Shown here piece after piece: positions 7,778 to 16,465 of a stretch of 64,000 nucleotides of DNA. Every line of letters begins with the position of its first letter. Position 1 is the stretch's first letter. The notes beneath the pieces were generated by a model. That model was not told the origin of the DNA, did no database searches, and saw only the letters and a list, made by a program, of their open reading frames with translations. The stretch is taken from NCBI GenBank assembly GCA_016285355.1, contig JAEEQP010000012.1, positions 1 to 64,000 of the forward strand. The letters run 5' to 3'. The position numbers and the translations under genes are program-made. Origin of the DNA: Bacteroidales bacterium. Lineage in GTDB: Bacteria; Bacteroidota; Bacteroidia; Bacteroidales; F082.

Positions 7778-9649
7778 TTATCTTCCTAAAAATATCGCCA
7801 ACACGTTGATGTCGGCAGGCGAAATCCCGCTAATTCTTGATGCTTGTCCCAGCGTTTCGGGTTTGTAGCGATTCAGTTTTTCGCGGCATTCGTATGACAG
7901 GGATTGGATGGTATGATAGTCGAAGTCCTTTGGAAGTTTGATGTACTCCAATCGGTCGAGTTTTTCAGCCAGTTCCTTTTCCTTTTGGATGTAGCTGTCG
8001 TATTTGATTTGTATCTCTGCCTCTTCCAAACATTCTTTGATAAATCTGTCCCCTCCTCTATACTGCTCGAGAGATGATAAAGTATCTATCATATCGGAAA
8101 GGCCGATTTGTGGACGCAATAGCAGATACGACAACTTGGTTTTTTGTTCTATCCTTGAGCTTCCTTTTTGCTCCAGAAGTCCGTTAATTTCGTCTGGATA
8201 GGTGTAAGTCTCCTCCAAATGGGATTTGATTTCTTCTACTTTGTAGTACTTCGTTTGGAACTTTTTGTACCGTTCTTCATTGACCAATCCGAGTCGATAG
8301 GATAATTCTGTGAGGCGTGTATCGGCATTGTCTTGTCGCAGCAAGATGCGATATTCCGCCCTGCTGGTGAACATTCGATAAGGTTCATCGACACCCTTGG
8401 TGATGAGGTCGTCAATGAGCACACCAATGTAAGCTTCAGTCCTTGTCAAAACCAAAGGTTGTTTGTCTTTCAATGCCAAACTCGCATTGATGCCAGCCAT
8501 CATTCCTTGACAAGCGGCTTCCTCGTACCCCGTCGTTCCATTGATCTGTCCAGCGAAATAGAGTCCATGAACAAGCCTTGTTTCCAACGAATGATGTAAC
8601 TGTTCAGGAGGGAAATAATCGTACTCGATGGCATAGCCAGGACGGTAGATTTTGGCGTTTTCGAAGCCTTCGATTTGTCTCAAAGCTTCGTATTGGATGT
8701 AATCGGGCAAGGACGAACTGAAGCCGTTGAGATAATATTCTTCTGTAGTCCATCCTTCGGGCTCTACAAAAAGTTGGTGGCTGTCTTTGCCCGAAAAACG
8801 CTCGATTTTATCCTCAATGCTGGGGCAATATCTTGGTCCCACACCTTGGATTCGACCGTTGAACATGGGTGAGTATTTGAAGCCTTTGCGCAACGTTTCA
8901 TGTACCTTTAGCGAGGTATGGGCTATCCAGCAACTCCTTTGCTTAGAAATTTTGAAGGGCTCCGTGTACGAGAAGCCGACCACTTCATCATCCCCTTTTT
9001 GTTCGATAAGTTTACTGAAATCTATCGTTCGGCCATCAATTCTGACAGGTGTTCCTGTTTTCAGTCGTTTGACCTCAAATCCGAGTTCTTTGAGTTGTTC
9101 GCTGATGCCGTGACTGGCCACCTCGCCCATCCTGCCACCTGGGAAATGTTGTTCACCAATATGTATCAAACCGTTCAGAAAAGTGCCGTTGGTCAAGATG
9201 ACGGCCTTGCTTTCAATGTCGCCGCCCATCATGGTCTTCACTCCTTTCACTTGGTCGCCTTTCACGAGAAGTCCAATCACTGTGTCTTGCCAGAAGTCTA
9301 CATTAGTCGTCTTCTCCAACATGCTGCGCCATTCGGCAGAGAACATCATCTTGTCACTTTGGCATCTTGGACTCCACATGGCAGGACCTTTCGACTTATT
9401 GAGCATCCTGAATTGGATCATGGTGCGGTCGCTGACGATACCAGAATAACCGCCCATGGCGTCGATTTCGCGGACGATTTGTCCTTTGGCAATGCCGCCC
9501 ATGGCGGGGTTGCACGACATGGAAGCCATCAGCCGCAAGTCCATGGTGATGAGCAAGACCTTGCTGCCCATATTGGCTGCTGCCGCTGCTGCCTCGCATC
9601 CTGCGTGACCGGCACCTGCAACGATGATATCATACGGTTCAAAAAGCAT
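7778..9649 (-). CDS. mnmG: tRNA uridine-5-carboxymethylaminomethyl(34) synthesis enzyme MnmG
   Basis: 623 aa, normal length for MnmG (GidA). With MnmE it installs the cmnm5/nm5 group on wobble U34 of tRNAs, using FAD, NADH, folate and glycine. The N-terminal FAD Rossmann motif reads IIVAGAGHAGCEAA. The conserved NPAMGGIAKGQIVREIDAMGG block, the NGTFLNG and GRMGE stretches, and the helical MnmE-binding C-terminus (ending AIFLGR) are all present. The ATG at 9649 is preferred over the in-frame TTG at 9655. Near-canonical parS sites flank the gene on both sides, suggesting an origin-proximal location. Very secure assignment. Confidence 0.97.
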   Translation of the reverse strand: MLFEPYDIIVAGAGHAGCEAAAAAANMGSKVLLITMDLRLMASMSCNPAMGGIAKGQIVREIDAMGGYSGIVSDRTMIQFRMLNKSKGPAMWSPRCQSDKMMFSAEWRSMLEKTTNVDFWQDTVIGLLVKGDQVKGVKTMMGGDIESKAVILTNGTFLNGLIHIGEQHFPGGRMGEVASHGISEQLKELGFEVKRLKTGTPVRIDGRTIDFSKLIEQKGDDEVVGFSYTEPFKISKQRSCWIAHTSLKVHETLRKGFKYSPMFNGRIQGVGPRYCPSIEDKIERFSGKDSHQLFVEPEGWTTEEYYLNGFSSSLPDYIQYEALRQIEGFENAKIYRPGYAIEYDYFPPEQLHHSLETRLVHGLYFAGQINGTTGYEEAACQGMMAGINASLALKDKQPLVLTRTEAYIGVLIDDLITKGVDEPYRMFTSRAEYRILLRQDNADTRLTELSYRLGLVNEERYKKFQTKYYKVEEIKSHLEETYTYPDEINGLLEQKGSSRIEQKTKLSYLLLRPQIGLSDMIDTLSSLEQYRGGDRFIKECLEEAEIQIKYDSYIQKEKELAEKLDRLEYIKLPKDFDYHTIQSLSYECREKLNRYKPETLGQASRISGISPADINVLAIFLGR

Positions 9650-9659
9650 TTTCAATTAG

Positions 9660-9675
9660 TGTTTCACGGGAAACA
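9660..9675. promoter_or_regulatory. parS-like centromere site 2
   Basis: TGTTTCACGGGAAACA, one base from canonical parS, immediately upstream of mnmG. Together with 7756-7771 it brackets the gene. Confidence 0.65.
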
Positions 9676-9700
9676 ATGTATATAACAATTTGATAACGAA

Positions 9701-10120
9701 TTAACTAAACAATATTTTCAACACTTCTTCCTCTTTTTCACGCATTTCTTTTTCTTCTTCATCGGTAAGGTCGTCAAAACCAATAAGGTGCAACACGCCG
9801 TGGATAATAACCCGATGTAATTCACTCTCATAGCTACGGTCAAAGGTCTCAGAATTTTCCTTGATGCGGTCAACGCTGATGCAAAACTCGCTCGAAAGCA
9901 CGGTCTCACAATCGGTCAGCGGGAAGGTGACAATATCGGTGTAGAAATCGTGTCCAAGGCGTTCGCGGTTAATCTCCAGTAACTTTTCATCGCTGCAAAA
10001 ATAGTAGTACAACTCCCCTATCGTCTTTCCGTATTTCTCGACCACTTCACCAATCCAAGTTTTAACGCGCTGTGGGTTGATGGGCGGAATTTCCACATCC
10101 AATGTGCTGAATCTGATCAT
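9701..10120 (-). CDS. ybeY: Endoribonuclease YbeY (rRNA maturation factor)
   Basis: 139 aa. A single-domain zinc metallo-endoribonuclease involved in 16S rRNA 3'-end maturation and ribosome quality control. The catalytic signature reads HGVLHLIGFDD, with the first two zinc-binding histidines present. The usual third His is Asp here, a variation I believe is common in this phylum. The gene starts one base after the stop of the large coiled-coil membrane protein and so is co-transcribed with it. Its 3' end is about 50 bp from mnmG; that gap holds the second parS-like site. Confidence 0.93.
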   Translation of the reverse strand: MIRFSTLDVEIPPINPQRVKTWIGEVVEKYGKTIGELYYYFCSDEKLLEINRERLGHDFYTDIVTFPLTDCETVLSSEFCISVDRIKENSETFDRSYESELHRVIIHGVLHLIGFDDLTDEEEKEMREKEEEVLKILFS

Positions 10121-10121
10121 C

Positions 10122-13100
10122 TCAATGCGTGTTTTTCTTCAAGTAATACTCGTTGATTTTATCCTTATAATAAGGTGCGTATTCAATCGGATTGCTGCGC
10201 AGGAACTCTTGGTTTTTCTTGAGCGACTGCTCATAGAGATACTCGTCAATCTTGCGGTCAAAATGTGAGCCTTTGTATTCGTTGGACTTGCGTTTCTCTT
10301 CCTGCTCACGCTTCTCCTGCGCCTTCTGCGATTCCAACATCCTGGACTCAATCCTTTGGCTGCGTTCAATCATCTGGCGGTTGATTTTCTTGTTTACCAA
10401 TTCCTCTTCCAACTTCTCCATGTCCTTGATAATCTCGTTTAAACCGTCATCGCCGATTTGGCCGTTTTCCTTCATGTCGTTGAGCATCTGTTGCATTCCT
10501 TGGCGCAACATTTCCTGTTCAGCAGCCATGCGGGCAAATTCTTCGCTCATCGAATTGGGCATCTGTTGACCTGCTTTTTCCATTTGTTGTTGCATCTGCT
10601 TCAACTGTTCGCTAAGTTGTTGTTGCAACTGCTGCATGTTTTTCATGCTTTGCTGCCCCTGACCAGGTTTGGGGTTGGGACACGACATCGGCATACCCAT
10701 GGATTCCATGCTATTTTCCATGTTTTCCAACGACTCGGCCAACATCAAAGCCAGATTGTTCATCGACATCATAGCGGTTTGTTGGTGTCGCACGGCCTGC
10801 GAGAGTTTCAGGTCGTTGAGGTATTTCATCGCGTTTTCCGTTTGATTCTCGATGGTATGCAACTCATCAAAGACGAAATTCTGAATCATGGGCTGACGCA
10901 TGGCCATGCTACGCAACGAGTCGCGAACCATATTGAAATTATCAGCCACATCTTTTTGATGGATGATTTTCTCGACCAAAGATGGGTCGTCAGAGCGCAT
11001 CCTACCGATGTTAGTCATCAAGGCTTCCTGCTCATGCGAGGCGTGGACTACGTTTTCAAGTAAAATACGCAACAAATGCGCATCCTCAGCCATCTGTTCC
11101 ATGCCGCCCATTTGCATCATCTGCATCATCTGGTTAGCCATTTGTTGCATCTTTTGACCTGCATTCTGCTTCTTCTTCTGCGACTGTTGTTGCTCGTTGT
11201 TTTGCTCGTTCTGCATGGCGTCTTGCAGGTCCTGGTCGATGCTTTCCTGCATTTCCTCATCCTTTTCCATGTTGAAAGGCTGTTGCAGGTCTTGGTTTTT
11301 CTCTAAAAGCTGGTCAAGTTCGTCCATCATCTTGTCGAATTCCTCCTTGGCTTCCTCAGCAGATTTCTGGTCACCCTCCTCCCCTGCTTCTTTGCTCTGA
11401 TTTTCAGATTCTTGCTTCTGTAACTCCTCCCCTAATTTATCCAATTTATTAGCCAAATCATTGAGGTCTTTTTCCATCTTGAGCTGTTCCAAAAGTGCCA
11501 GATTACGGTCAAGCAGTTCCTGCATCGACTGGTTGTTTTTCTTGATGTCCTGCATCATCTTTTGCATCTGCTCGCGCGGCATGTCCTCAAGCAACTTGTC
11601 AATCTGCTCCATCATCTTTCTCAACTCTTCGGGAATCACCTCGTCAAAGAGTTTATTGATTTGTTCCTGCTTTTTGATGAGGTCTTCGTTGGCGATGTCG
11701 TGCTCCTTCATGAAGTCGGCCAATTTTTCCTGCTCCTCCTGCAACTTATTCCATTCCTCCTGAATTTGTTGCTGTTTCTCCAACAAGTCTTTCATCTTCT
11801 CCTTGTCCGACCAGTCCAAATCCTTCTTTTGAATGAGGTCTTGCAGCATCTTTTCTATTTCGTCCTGCAGTTTATCAGCTTCTTGCGACTTCTCGGAAAG
11901 CCGTTCCATAATGTCTTCCGACTGTTGGTTGGCGATGCTGTCCAAGGCGGATTCCGAAGGCTTATAGTAGGTAAATGTTTCAGAACGCTTCGACTTAGGC
12001 CCATGGAAGCCGTCGTTATCCCACACCTCGAAATAGACCTCCATATTCTGTCCAGGCATGATGCCGAGGCTGTCCATGTTGAAGCTGTAGAAGAACGAGG
12101 TACGAGTTTGCTTCAAATCCAAAGCTACAGGCTTGACAAATTTCTTTTCGATGGGTTCCTTCACGATGCAGTTAAAGGTCAATTTACTGAAGCCATAATC
12201 GTCGGTGACGAGGCCTGAAAAATACACATCAGTGGAAAGTTGTTCATCGAATGACTCCACGCGGATGTCGGGATAAGCATCGGGGAGCACGTCGATAGAG
12301 AAGGGTAGGGGATCGATGGTTTGGTTCCAAGTATTTTGAACTTGCACCTCAAACTTCGTGGATTGTGCCGCTATGAATTGGTATTCAAAAATGTTGTCGT
12401 TTGCCGTTAAATCGGTGGTCAATGAGTCGCGAGTGACGGTCATCTGCTCGGTGTCGCGAGTGGTGAAACCGAAAATGAGCTGGGTGCCTTGTGGGACGAT
12501 AAGTCTTGTTTTGGCATCAAAAGTCTCGTTGCTGCGGTGGATGTAAGCGGGATAACGCAACTCACAGCGGTAGGAGAGTAGGGTAGGGTTGGAGTGCACC
12601 GTGATATGCAAGGGACGGCTGGTGTATTCGCCACCAATCACATTAAAGTCCAAATCGTTAAAGAGGTTCTTAAAAGTATAGCTGAAATCGTTGGTTGACC
12701 CCTTGATCATCAGTTGTTGTCCTAATTCGCTTTTCACATAAAAGGCATCAGGGATGCGGTCGCCCGTGACATGGATGTTGAACTTCACCTCCTTGCCTTG
12801 GGTGGTCTCTATGTCGTCCTGCTCGATTTCAACCTGATAGGGGAGGGGCTTCTCAAAATGTTGCTCATAATTGACGATGCGCTGCGTAGGCTGCACAGCA
12901 AACGAAGGGAGAAACACCATCAGTGCTATTAATAATAGGAGTGAACCGAAAAAGATGCCGAGATACTTCAAATTGCCGCGCAAGTCAACAGCATCCGAGA
13001 AGCGGATAGGGGAGAGGCGAGCACTACGTTGCTCGATGGTAGCAGCTAATAGGGCATTATCAGCAGAGGACCCTGAGCCTGTCGAAGGGCCGACCATGGC

Positions 13101-13457
13101 TTCCATTTGATTGCTCAATTGAATGGTATTCAGCAGTTTGTCCTTGATTTCAGGGAAGAACTTGCCAATGAGCACAGAAGCTTGTTCCACCGACATCTTC
13201 TTTCGGAAACGGATGAGATTGAAAAGCGGGATGAGGAAATGGTACACCAAGACAAAACCGCTACCCGCCAGCAAAAACAAGAAAAGCACAAAACGGCCTT
13301 TGGGCGGGAACCAAGAGAAATACTCTAACCCATTAATGAGCAGATAAAAGACAATCCACAGCACAGCACCCACCAACACGCCTTGTATCAAGCGGTTAAG
13401 GTAGTACTTCCGCGTGAAGCCCTCGATTTTCCCTATCAATTGGTTGGGTGCAGACAT
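10122..13457 (-). CDS. Large coiled-coil, Gln-rich membrane protein (DUF4175-like)
   Basis: 1111 aa from ATG 13457; the longer frame to 13496 starts with TTG inside the promoter and is rejected. Two hydrophobic segments lie near residues 30-80 and one near 150-180. A beta-rich region to about 480 is followed by a very long, Gln/Glu/Lys/Met-rich coiled coil (about 500-1090). The architecture matches the large DUF4175-type Bacteroidota proteins of unknown function. Residues around 124 read GPSTGSG, encoded by an inserted palindromic repeat (13071-13091) that also occurs in the alpha-2-macroglobulin gene. It is followed one base later by ybeY. Function unknown; the coiled coil implies oligomerisation or scaffolding at the membrane. 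Confidence 0.75.
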   Translation of the reverse strand: MSAPNQLIGKIEGFTRKYYLNRLIQGVLVGAVLWIVFYLLINGLEYFSWFPPKGRFVLFLFLLAGSGFVLVYHFLIPLFNLIRFRKKMSVEQASVLIGKFFPEIKDKLLNTIQLSNQMEAMVGPSTGSGSSADNALLAATIEQRSARLSPIRFSDAVDLRGNLKYLGIFFGSLLLLIALMVFLPSFAVQPTQRIVNYEQHFEKPLPYQVEIEQDDIETTQGKEVKFNIHVTGDRIPDAFYVKSELGQQLMIKGSTNDFSYTFKNLFNDLDFNVIGGEYTSRPLHITVHSNPTLLSYRCELRYPAYIHRSNETFDAKTRLIVPQGTQLIFGFTTRDTEQMTVTRDSLTTDLTANDNIFEYQFIAAQSTKFEVQVQNTWNQTIDPLPFSIDVLPDAYPDIRVESFDEQLSTDVYFSGLVTDDYGFSKLTFNCIVKEPIEKKFVKPVALDLKQTRTSFFYSFNMDSLGIMPGQNMEVYFEVWDNDGFHGPKSKRSETFTYYKPSESALDSIANQQSEDIMERLSEKSQEADKLQDEIEKMLQDLIQKKDLDWSDKEKMKDLLEKQQQIQEEWNKLQEEQEKLADFMKEHDIANEDLIKKQEQINKLFDEVIPEELRKMMEQIDKLLEDMPREQMQKMMQDIKKNNQSMQELLDRNLALLEQLKMEKDLNDLANKLDKLGEELQKQESENQSKEAGEEGDQKSAEEAKEEFDKMMDELDQLLEKNQDLQQPFNMEKDEEMQESIDQDLQDAMQNEQNNEQQQSQKKKQNAGQKMQQMANQMMQMMQMGGMEQMAEDAHLLRILLENVVHASHEQEALMTNIGRMRSDDPSLVEKIIHQKDVADNFNMVRDSLRSMAMRQPMIQNFVFDELHTIENQTENAMKYLNDLKLSQAVRHQQTAMMSMNNLALMLAESLENMENSMESMGMPMSCPNPKPGQGQQSMKNMQQLQQQLSEQLKQMQQQMEKAGQQMPNSMSEEFARMAAEQEMLRQGMQQMLNDMKENGQIGDDGLNEIIKDMEKLEEELVNKKINRQMIERSQRIESRMLESQKAQEKREQEEKRKSNEYKGSHFDRKIDEYLYEQSLKKNQEFLRSNPIEYAPYYKDKINEYYLKKNTH
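13071..13091. repeat. In-frame palindromic repeat, single arm
   Basis: CCCTGAGCCTGTCGAAGGG lies inside the coding sequence and is read as GPSTGSG on the minus strand. The same 19-mer is at 57885 and, with a partner arm, at 56211-56254 in the alpha-2-macroglobulin gene. Confidence 0.75.
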
Positions 13458-13477
13458 ATCCAAATTAGAATAGCCTG

Positions 13478-13485
13478 CAAAAATA
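13478..13485 (-). promoter_or_regulatory. -7 box for the coiled-coil protein-ybeY operon
   Basis: CAAAAATA (TATTTTTG on the minus strand), 20 nt upstream of ATG 13457. It supports that start over the upstream TTG. Confidence 0.6.
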
Positions 13486-13508
13486 AATAATTTCAACGAA
13501 AGGGAAGG

Positions 13509-14663
13509 TTATTTTTTCAGCGCATCGACGATTCTGCTGCAAGCCAAGCCGTCGCCGTATGGATTCACAGCCTGACTCATCTGTTCGTAATAGGCAGGGT
13601 CTTCAATCAGTCGGGTGACTTCGCTGAAGATAAGGTCGTGGTTGGTGCCGACGAGTTTTACGGTGCCTGCCTCGAGAGCTTCAGGGCGTTCGGTGGTGTT
13701 GCGCATGACAAGAACGGGTTTACCCAAACCAGGGGCCTCCTCTTGAATGCCGCCACTGTCGGTCAGTACTAAATAGCTTTTTTTCATCAGATAGACAAAC
13801 TCCAAGTATTGCAAAGGCTCAATAAAGAAAAAGTTCTTGTAAACTGTTAGGTCATCTCCAAACACCTCGTGGATGGGCTTCCGCACATTGGGGTTGAGGT
13901 GCATGGGATACACAAAGTCGACATCAGGATATTTCTCTGAAAGGTCCTTCATGGCCGTGACCATGTTGATGAAACCTTCGCCGAAATTTTCCCTTCTGTG
14001 ACCTGTGATAAGTACGAGCTTTTTACCATTGTCCAAACGCTTGACATCGTAGCCAGCAGTGAATAGTACTTGTTCCTGTTCCTTGACAAGAGTAGGGTCT
14101 GCGTTAAGCTTCTCCACTATCATATATAGAGCATCAATGACCGTGTTGCCTGTGACGGTGATTTTTTCTTCGTCGACATGTTCGTCCAGGAGGTTCTGTC
14201 GGCTGAGTGGGGTAGGGGAGAAGTGGTATTCGGCAATACGTCCTGTCACCTGACGGTTCATCTCTTCAGGCCAAGGGCTGTAGAGGTTGTAGGTACGCAA
14301 TCCGGCTTCCACATGGCCCACAGGAATCTTTTGATAGAACGCTGCTATCGCTGTTGCCATACTTGTGGTCGTGTCGCCGTGCACCAGCACCACATCGGGT
14401 TGCACCTCTTTCAACACATCGCGCATCCCAACAAGTACGCGAGCCGTGACATCATACAAATCCTGCTCTTGTTGCATGATGTTAAGGTCATAGTCAGGAG
14501 TCACTTCAAAGATTTTCAGCACTTGGTCAAGCATCTCGCGGTGCTGTCCAGTGACGCAGACAATAGTTTCAAAGTCGTCGGGGTGTTTTTCCAACTCTTT
14601 GACTAACGGACACATTTTTATTGCCTCTGGGCGGGTACCGAACACTAACATTATTTTTTTCAT
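13509..14663 (-). CDS. wecB: UDP-N-acetylglucosamine 2-epimerase (non-hydrolysing), copy 1
   Basis: 384 aa. Converts UDP-GlcNAc to UDP-ManNAc, the precursor of UDP-ManNAcA. The family start (MLVFGTRPEAIKMCPL), the HGDTTTS and HVEAGLRT motifs, the GHRRENFG block and SGGIQEEAP are all readable. The last gene of the capsule locus in this direction. A second copy is at 41952-43124, recognisably homologous but clearly diverged. Separated from wecC copy 1 by the four-helix-bundle gene and its flanking inverted repeats, suggesting that wecC and wecB were once adjacent, as in copy 2. Confidence 0.93.
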   Translation of the reverse strand: MKKIMLVFGTRPEAIKMCPLVKELEKHPDDFETIVCVTGQHREMLDQVLKIFEVTPDYDLNIMQQEQDLYDVTARVLVGMRDVLKEVQPDVVLVHGDTTTSMATAIAAFYQKIPVGHVEAGLRTYNLYSPWPEEMNRQVTGRIAEYHFSPTPLSRQNLLDEHVDEEKITVTGNTVIDALYMIVEKLNADPTLVKEQEQVLFTAGYDVKRLDNGKKLVLITGHRRENFGEGFINMVTAMKDLSEKYPDVDFVYPMHLNPNVRKPIHEVFGDDLTVYKNFFFIEPLQYLEFVYLMKKSYLVLTDSGGIQEEAPGLGKPVLVMRNTTERPEALEAGTVKLVGTNHDLIFSEVTRLIEDPAYYEQMSQAVNPYGDGLACSRIVDALKK

Positions 14664-14675
14664 ACTTTTTTTCTA

Positions 14676-14750
14676 TAGTTTAGTGTTGAGAGTTTAGAGT
14701 TTAGAGTTGTTTTTAGTTTAGAGTTTAGAGTTGTTAGTGTTTGGTTTAGG
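14676..14750. repeat. Left inverted repeat next to the four-helix-bundle gene
   Basis: TTTAGAG/GTTTAGAGTT units. The segment 14676-14714 is the reverse complement of 15162-15198 over most of its length, including a 20-nt exact core (AACAACTCTAAACTCTAAAC in one orientation). A second partial unit fills 14715-14750. Confidence 0.75.
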
Positions 14751-15120
14751 GGGTTGAGTCGTTGGGCTTGTAGGAATTAAGTAGACCTGAAAGAAGACGT
14801 GCGTCTTCTTCTATCAACTGGTCCATATTCTGACGGTCGGATGTTGTAATGAAGCCAAGTTCTTCGGCTATTTCGAGCTGCGAAGAAACTTCCATTAGCG
14901 AGCCGTATGCAATCTCAATGAATCGAGCTTTGTCTTTCAACGAAAAGCGGTTTACGCCTTCTGCAATATTTGAAGTAACAGATACTGAAGCTCGTCTAAG
15001 TTGGTCACACATCGCGAAACGTTCTTCCTCAGGAAACTTCTTCAAAAGTTTATAGGTTCTTTTGACCACTTCTTTAGCTTTCTGATAAGCAATTAGTTTT
15101 CGATACCCAAATACTTCCAT
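14746..15120 (-). CDS. Four-helix-bundle protein (23S rRNA intervening-sequence family)
   Basis: 124 aa. Matches the small four-helix-bundle proteins first seen encoded in 23S rRNA intervening sequences: FGYRKLIAYQKAKE at the start, a central DQLRRASVSVTSNIAEG motif and an IEIAYGSLMEVSSQL helix. Biochemical function is unproven. The gene sits alone between wecB and wecC copy 1 and is bracketed by inverted TTTAGAG-type repeats, as if it had been inserted as a unit. No promoter box seen; it may be read from the capsule transcript. Confidence 0.9.
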   Translation of the reverse strand: MEVFGYRKLIAYQKAKEVVKRTYKLLKKFPEEERFAMCDQLRRASVSVTSNIAEGVNRFSLKDKARFIEIAYGSLMEVSSQLEIAEELGFITTSDRQNMDQLIEEDARLLSGLLNSYKPNDSTP

Positions 15121-15161
15121 ACTTTTATATATACTTTTATACTTTTAACTCTCCACTTTTT

Positions 15162-15198
15162 AAACAACTCTAAACTCTAAACACTACACTCTAAACTA
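15162..15198. repeat. Right inverted repeat next to the four-helix-bundle gene
   Basis: Inverted partner of 14676-14714. Its outer end overlaps the stop codon of wecC copy 1 (15196-15198), so the insertion abuts or replaced the wecC 3' end. Confidence 0.75.
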
Positions 15199-16419
15199 AA
15201 TATGATAAACGCCTTCAAGTGGACAAACATTATGACAATCCAACACAACCTTCCCCTTGAGCTTATCCCAATTCTGCTTGATATGGTCATGCTTCACCAT
15301 AATGACCACCATGTCTACCTCATTCAAAAACCGGTCGAAATCGAGGATTTGGTTGGGGACAATCTCCTTCTCGGTAAAGAACGGGTCGAAGCTCTTCAGT
15401 GGACGCGCAAGGTGGTGCTTTTGGATATCGATCAACTGCAAAGTCGGGCTTTCACGAATATCGTCCACATTCTCTTTGTATGTAATACCATAGAGCCCCA
15501 CACGGCGATTGTCGGTAATGTGATTCTCCTTCATGATTTCGTATATGCGTTCCAACACGAAAACAGGTTGCGAATCATTGGTTTTCATCGATTCGTCAAT
15601 AACCTTGGCTAATTGAGGGTAATCGCCTACAAGGAACCAAGGGTCAACGCTGATGCAATGCCCACCCACACCTGGACCAGGTTGCAGGATGTTCACTCTC
15701 GGATGCATATTGCAAATGCGGATAATTTCGTACACATCCATGTTGTCGTGACGGCAGATACGGCTCAGTTCGTTGGCAAAAGCAATATTCACGGCTCGAT
15801 AAGTGTTTTCCACCACTTTAGTCATTTCAGCCGTTCGGATGTCGGTTACCACAATTTCGCCTTGGCAGAAAGAAGCATAGTATTTCTTTACCTTCTCTCC
15901 AATTTCGCGGCTGTCGGCACCAATGGTTCGGTTGTTATGGAGCAACTCATAGATCATGTTACCTGGAATGATACGTTCAGGTGCATGAACGAGATGGATG
16001 TCTTCACCAATCTTGAAGCCGTTGGCTTCCACCATGGGACGCACGAACTTGTCCATAGTGCCAGGACTAATCGTAGATTCCACAACAACAGTAGTGCCTT
16101 TCGGACACACTTTCATCACCTCTTTCACGGCAGCCACCACATAGCTGGCATCCACTTTTTTGCTGAACTTGTCGTATGGCGTAGGTACGGAGACGATGTA
16201 CATGTCCGTTTTCTGGTATTCTGTGGTGAATTTGATGCCACCTTTCAGAGCCTCCTGGAATAATTGGTACAATCCGTCTTCCTTGAAAGTAGTCTTGCCC
16301 GCATTAAGGGTTGCGACCAATTCCTTGTTATAGTCCGTTCCAACCACTTCCACGCCATGTGAGGCCATCATCAAAGCCGTTGGTAATCCGATATATCCGA
16401 GTCCAATTACATTAATCAT
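15196..16419 (-). CDS. wecC: UDP-N-acetyl-D-mannosamine dehydrogenase, copy 1
   Basis: 407 aa. Two-step NAD-dependent oxidation of UDP-ManNAc to UDP-ManNAcA. Rossmann motif VIGLGYIGLPTA, the VSVPTPYD and ESTISPGT motifs, and the catalytic cysteine in GPGVGGHCISVDPWF. About 91% identical by eye (37 differences in 407) to the copy at 40657-41880. The ATG at 16419 aligns exactly with copy 2, and a -7 box lies just upstream. The longer frame to 16443 would start inside that promoter. Together with wecB copy 1 it forms a complete but duplicated UDP-ManNAcA pathway. Confidence 0.93.
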   Translation of the reverse strand: MINVIGLGYIGLPTALMMASHGVEVVGTDYNKELVATLNAGKTTFKEDGLYQLFQEALKGGIKFTTEYQKTDMYIVSVPTPYDKFSKKVDASYVVAAVKEVMKVCPKGTTVVVESTISPGTMDKFVRPMVEANGFKIGEDIHLVHAPERIIPGNMIYELLHNNRTIGADSREIGEKVKKYYASFCQGEIVVTDIRTAEMTKVVENTYRAVNIAFANELSRICRHDNMDVYEIIRICNMHPRVNILQPGPGVGGHCISVDPWFLVGDYPQLAKVIDESMKTNDSQPVFVLERIYEIMKENHITDNRRVGLYGITYKENVDDIRESPTLQLIDIQKHHLARPLKSFDPFFTEKEIVPNQILDFDRFLNEVDMVVIMVKHDHIKQNWDKLKGKVVLDCHNVCPLEGVYHI

Positions 16420-16440
16420 GCGATGTCGAAAAAAACACCG

Positions 16441-16448
16441 CAAAAATA
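16441..16448 (-). promoter_or_regulatory. -7 box for wecC copy 1
   Basis: CAAAAATA (TATTTTTG on the minus strand), 21 nt upstream of ATG 16419. It implies that wecC/wecB copy 1 can be transcribed separately from the capsule operon. Confidence 0.6.
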
Positions 16449-16465
16449 GAAAAAAATTTCAATAA

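Noticed and set aside
8918..9685. 255-aa plus-strand open frame
   Set aside because: It is the antisense of mnmG, which is unambiguous on the minus strand.
10458..12218. Several Leu/His-rich plus-strand frames
   Set aside because: Shadows of the Gln/Glu-rich coiled coil on the minus strand.
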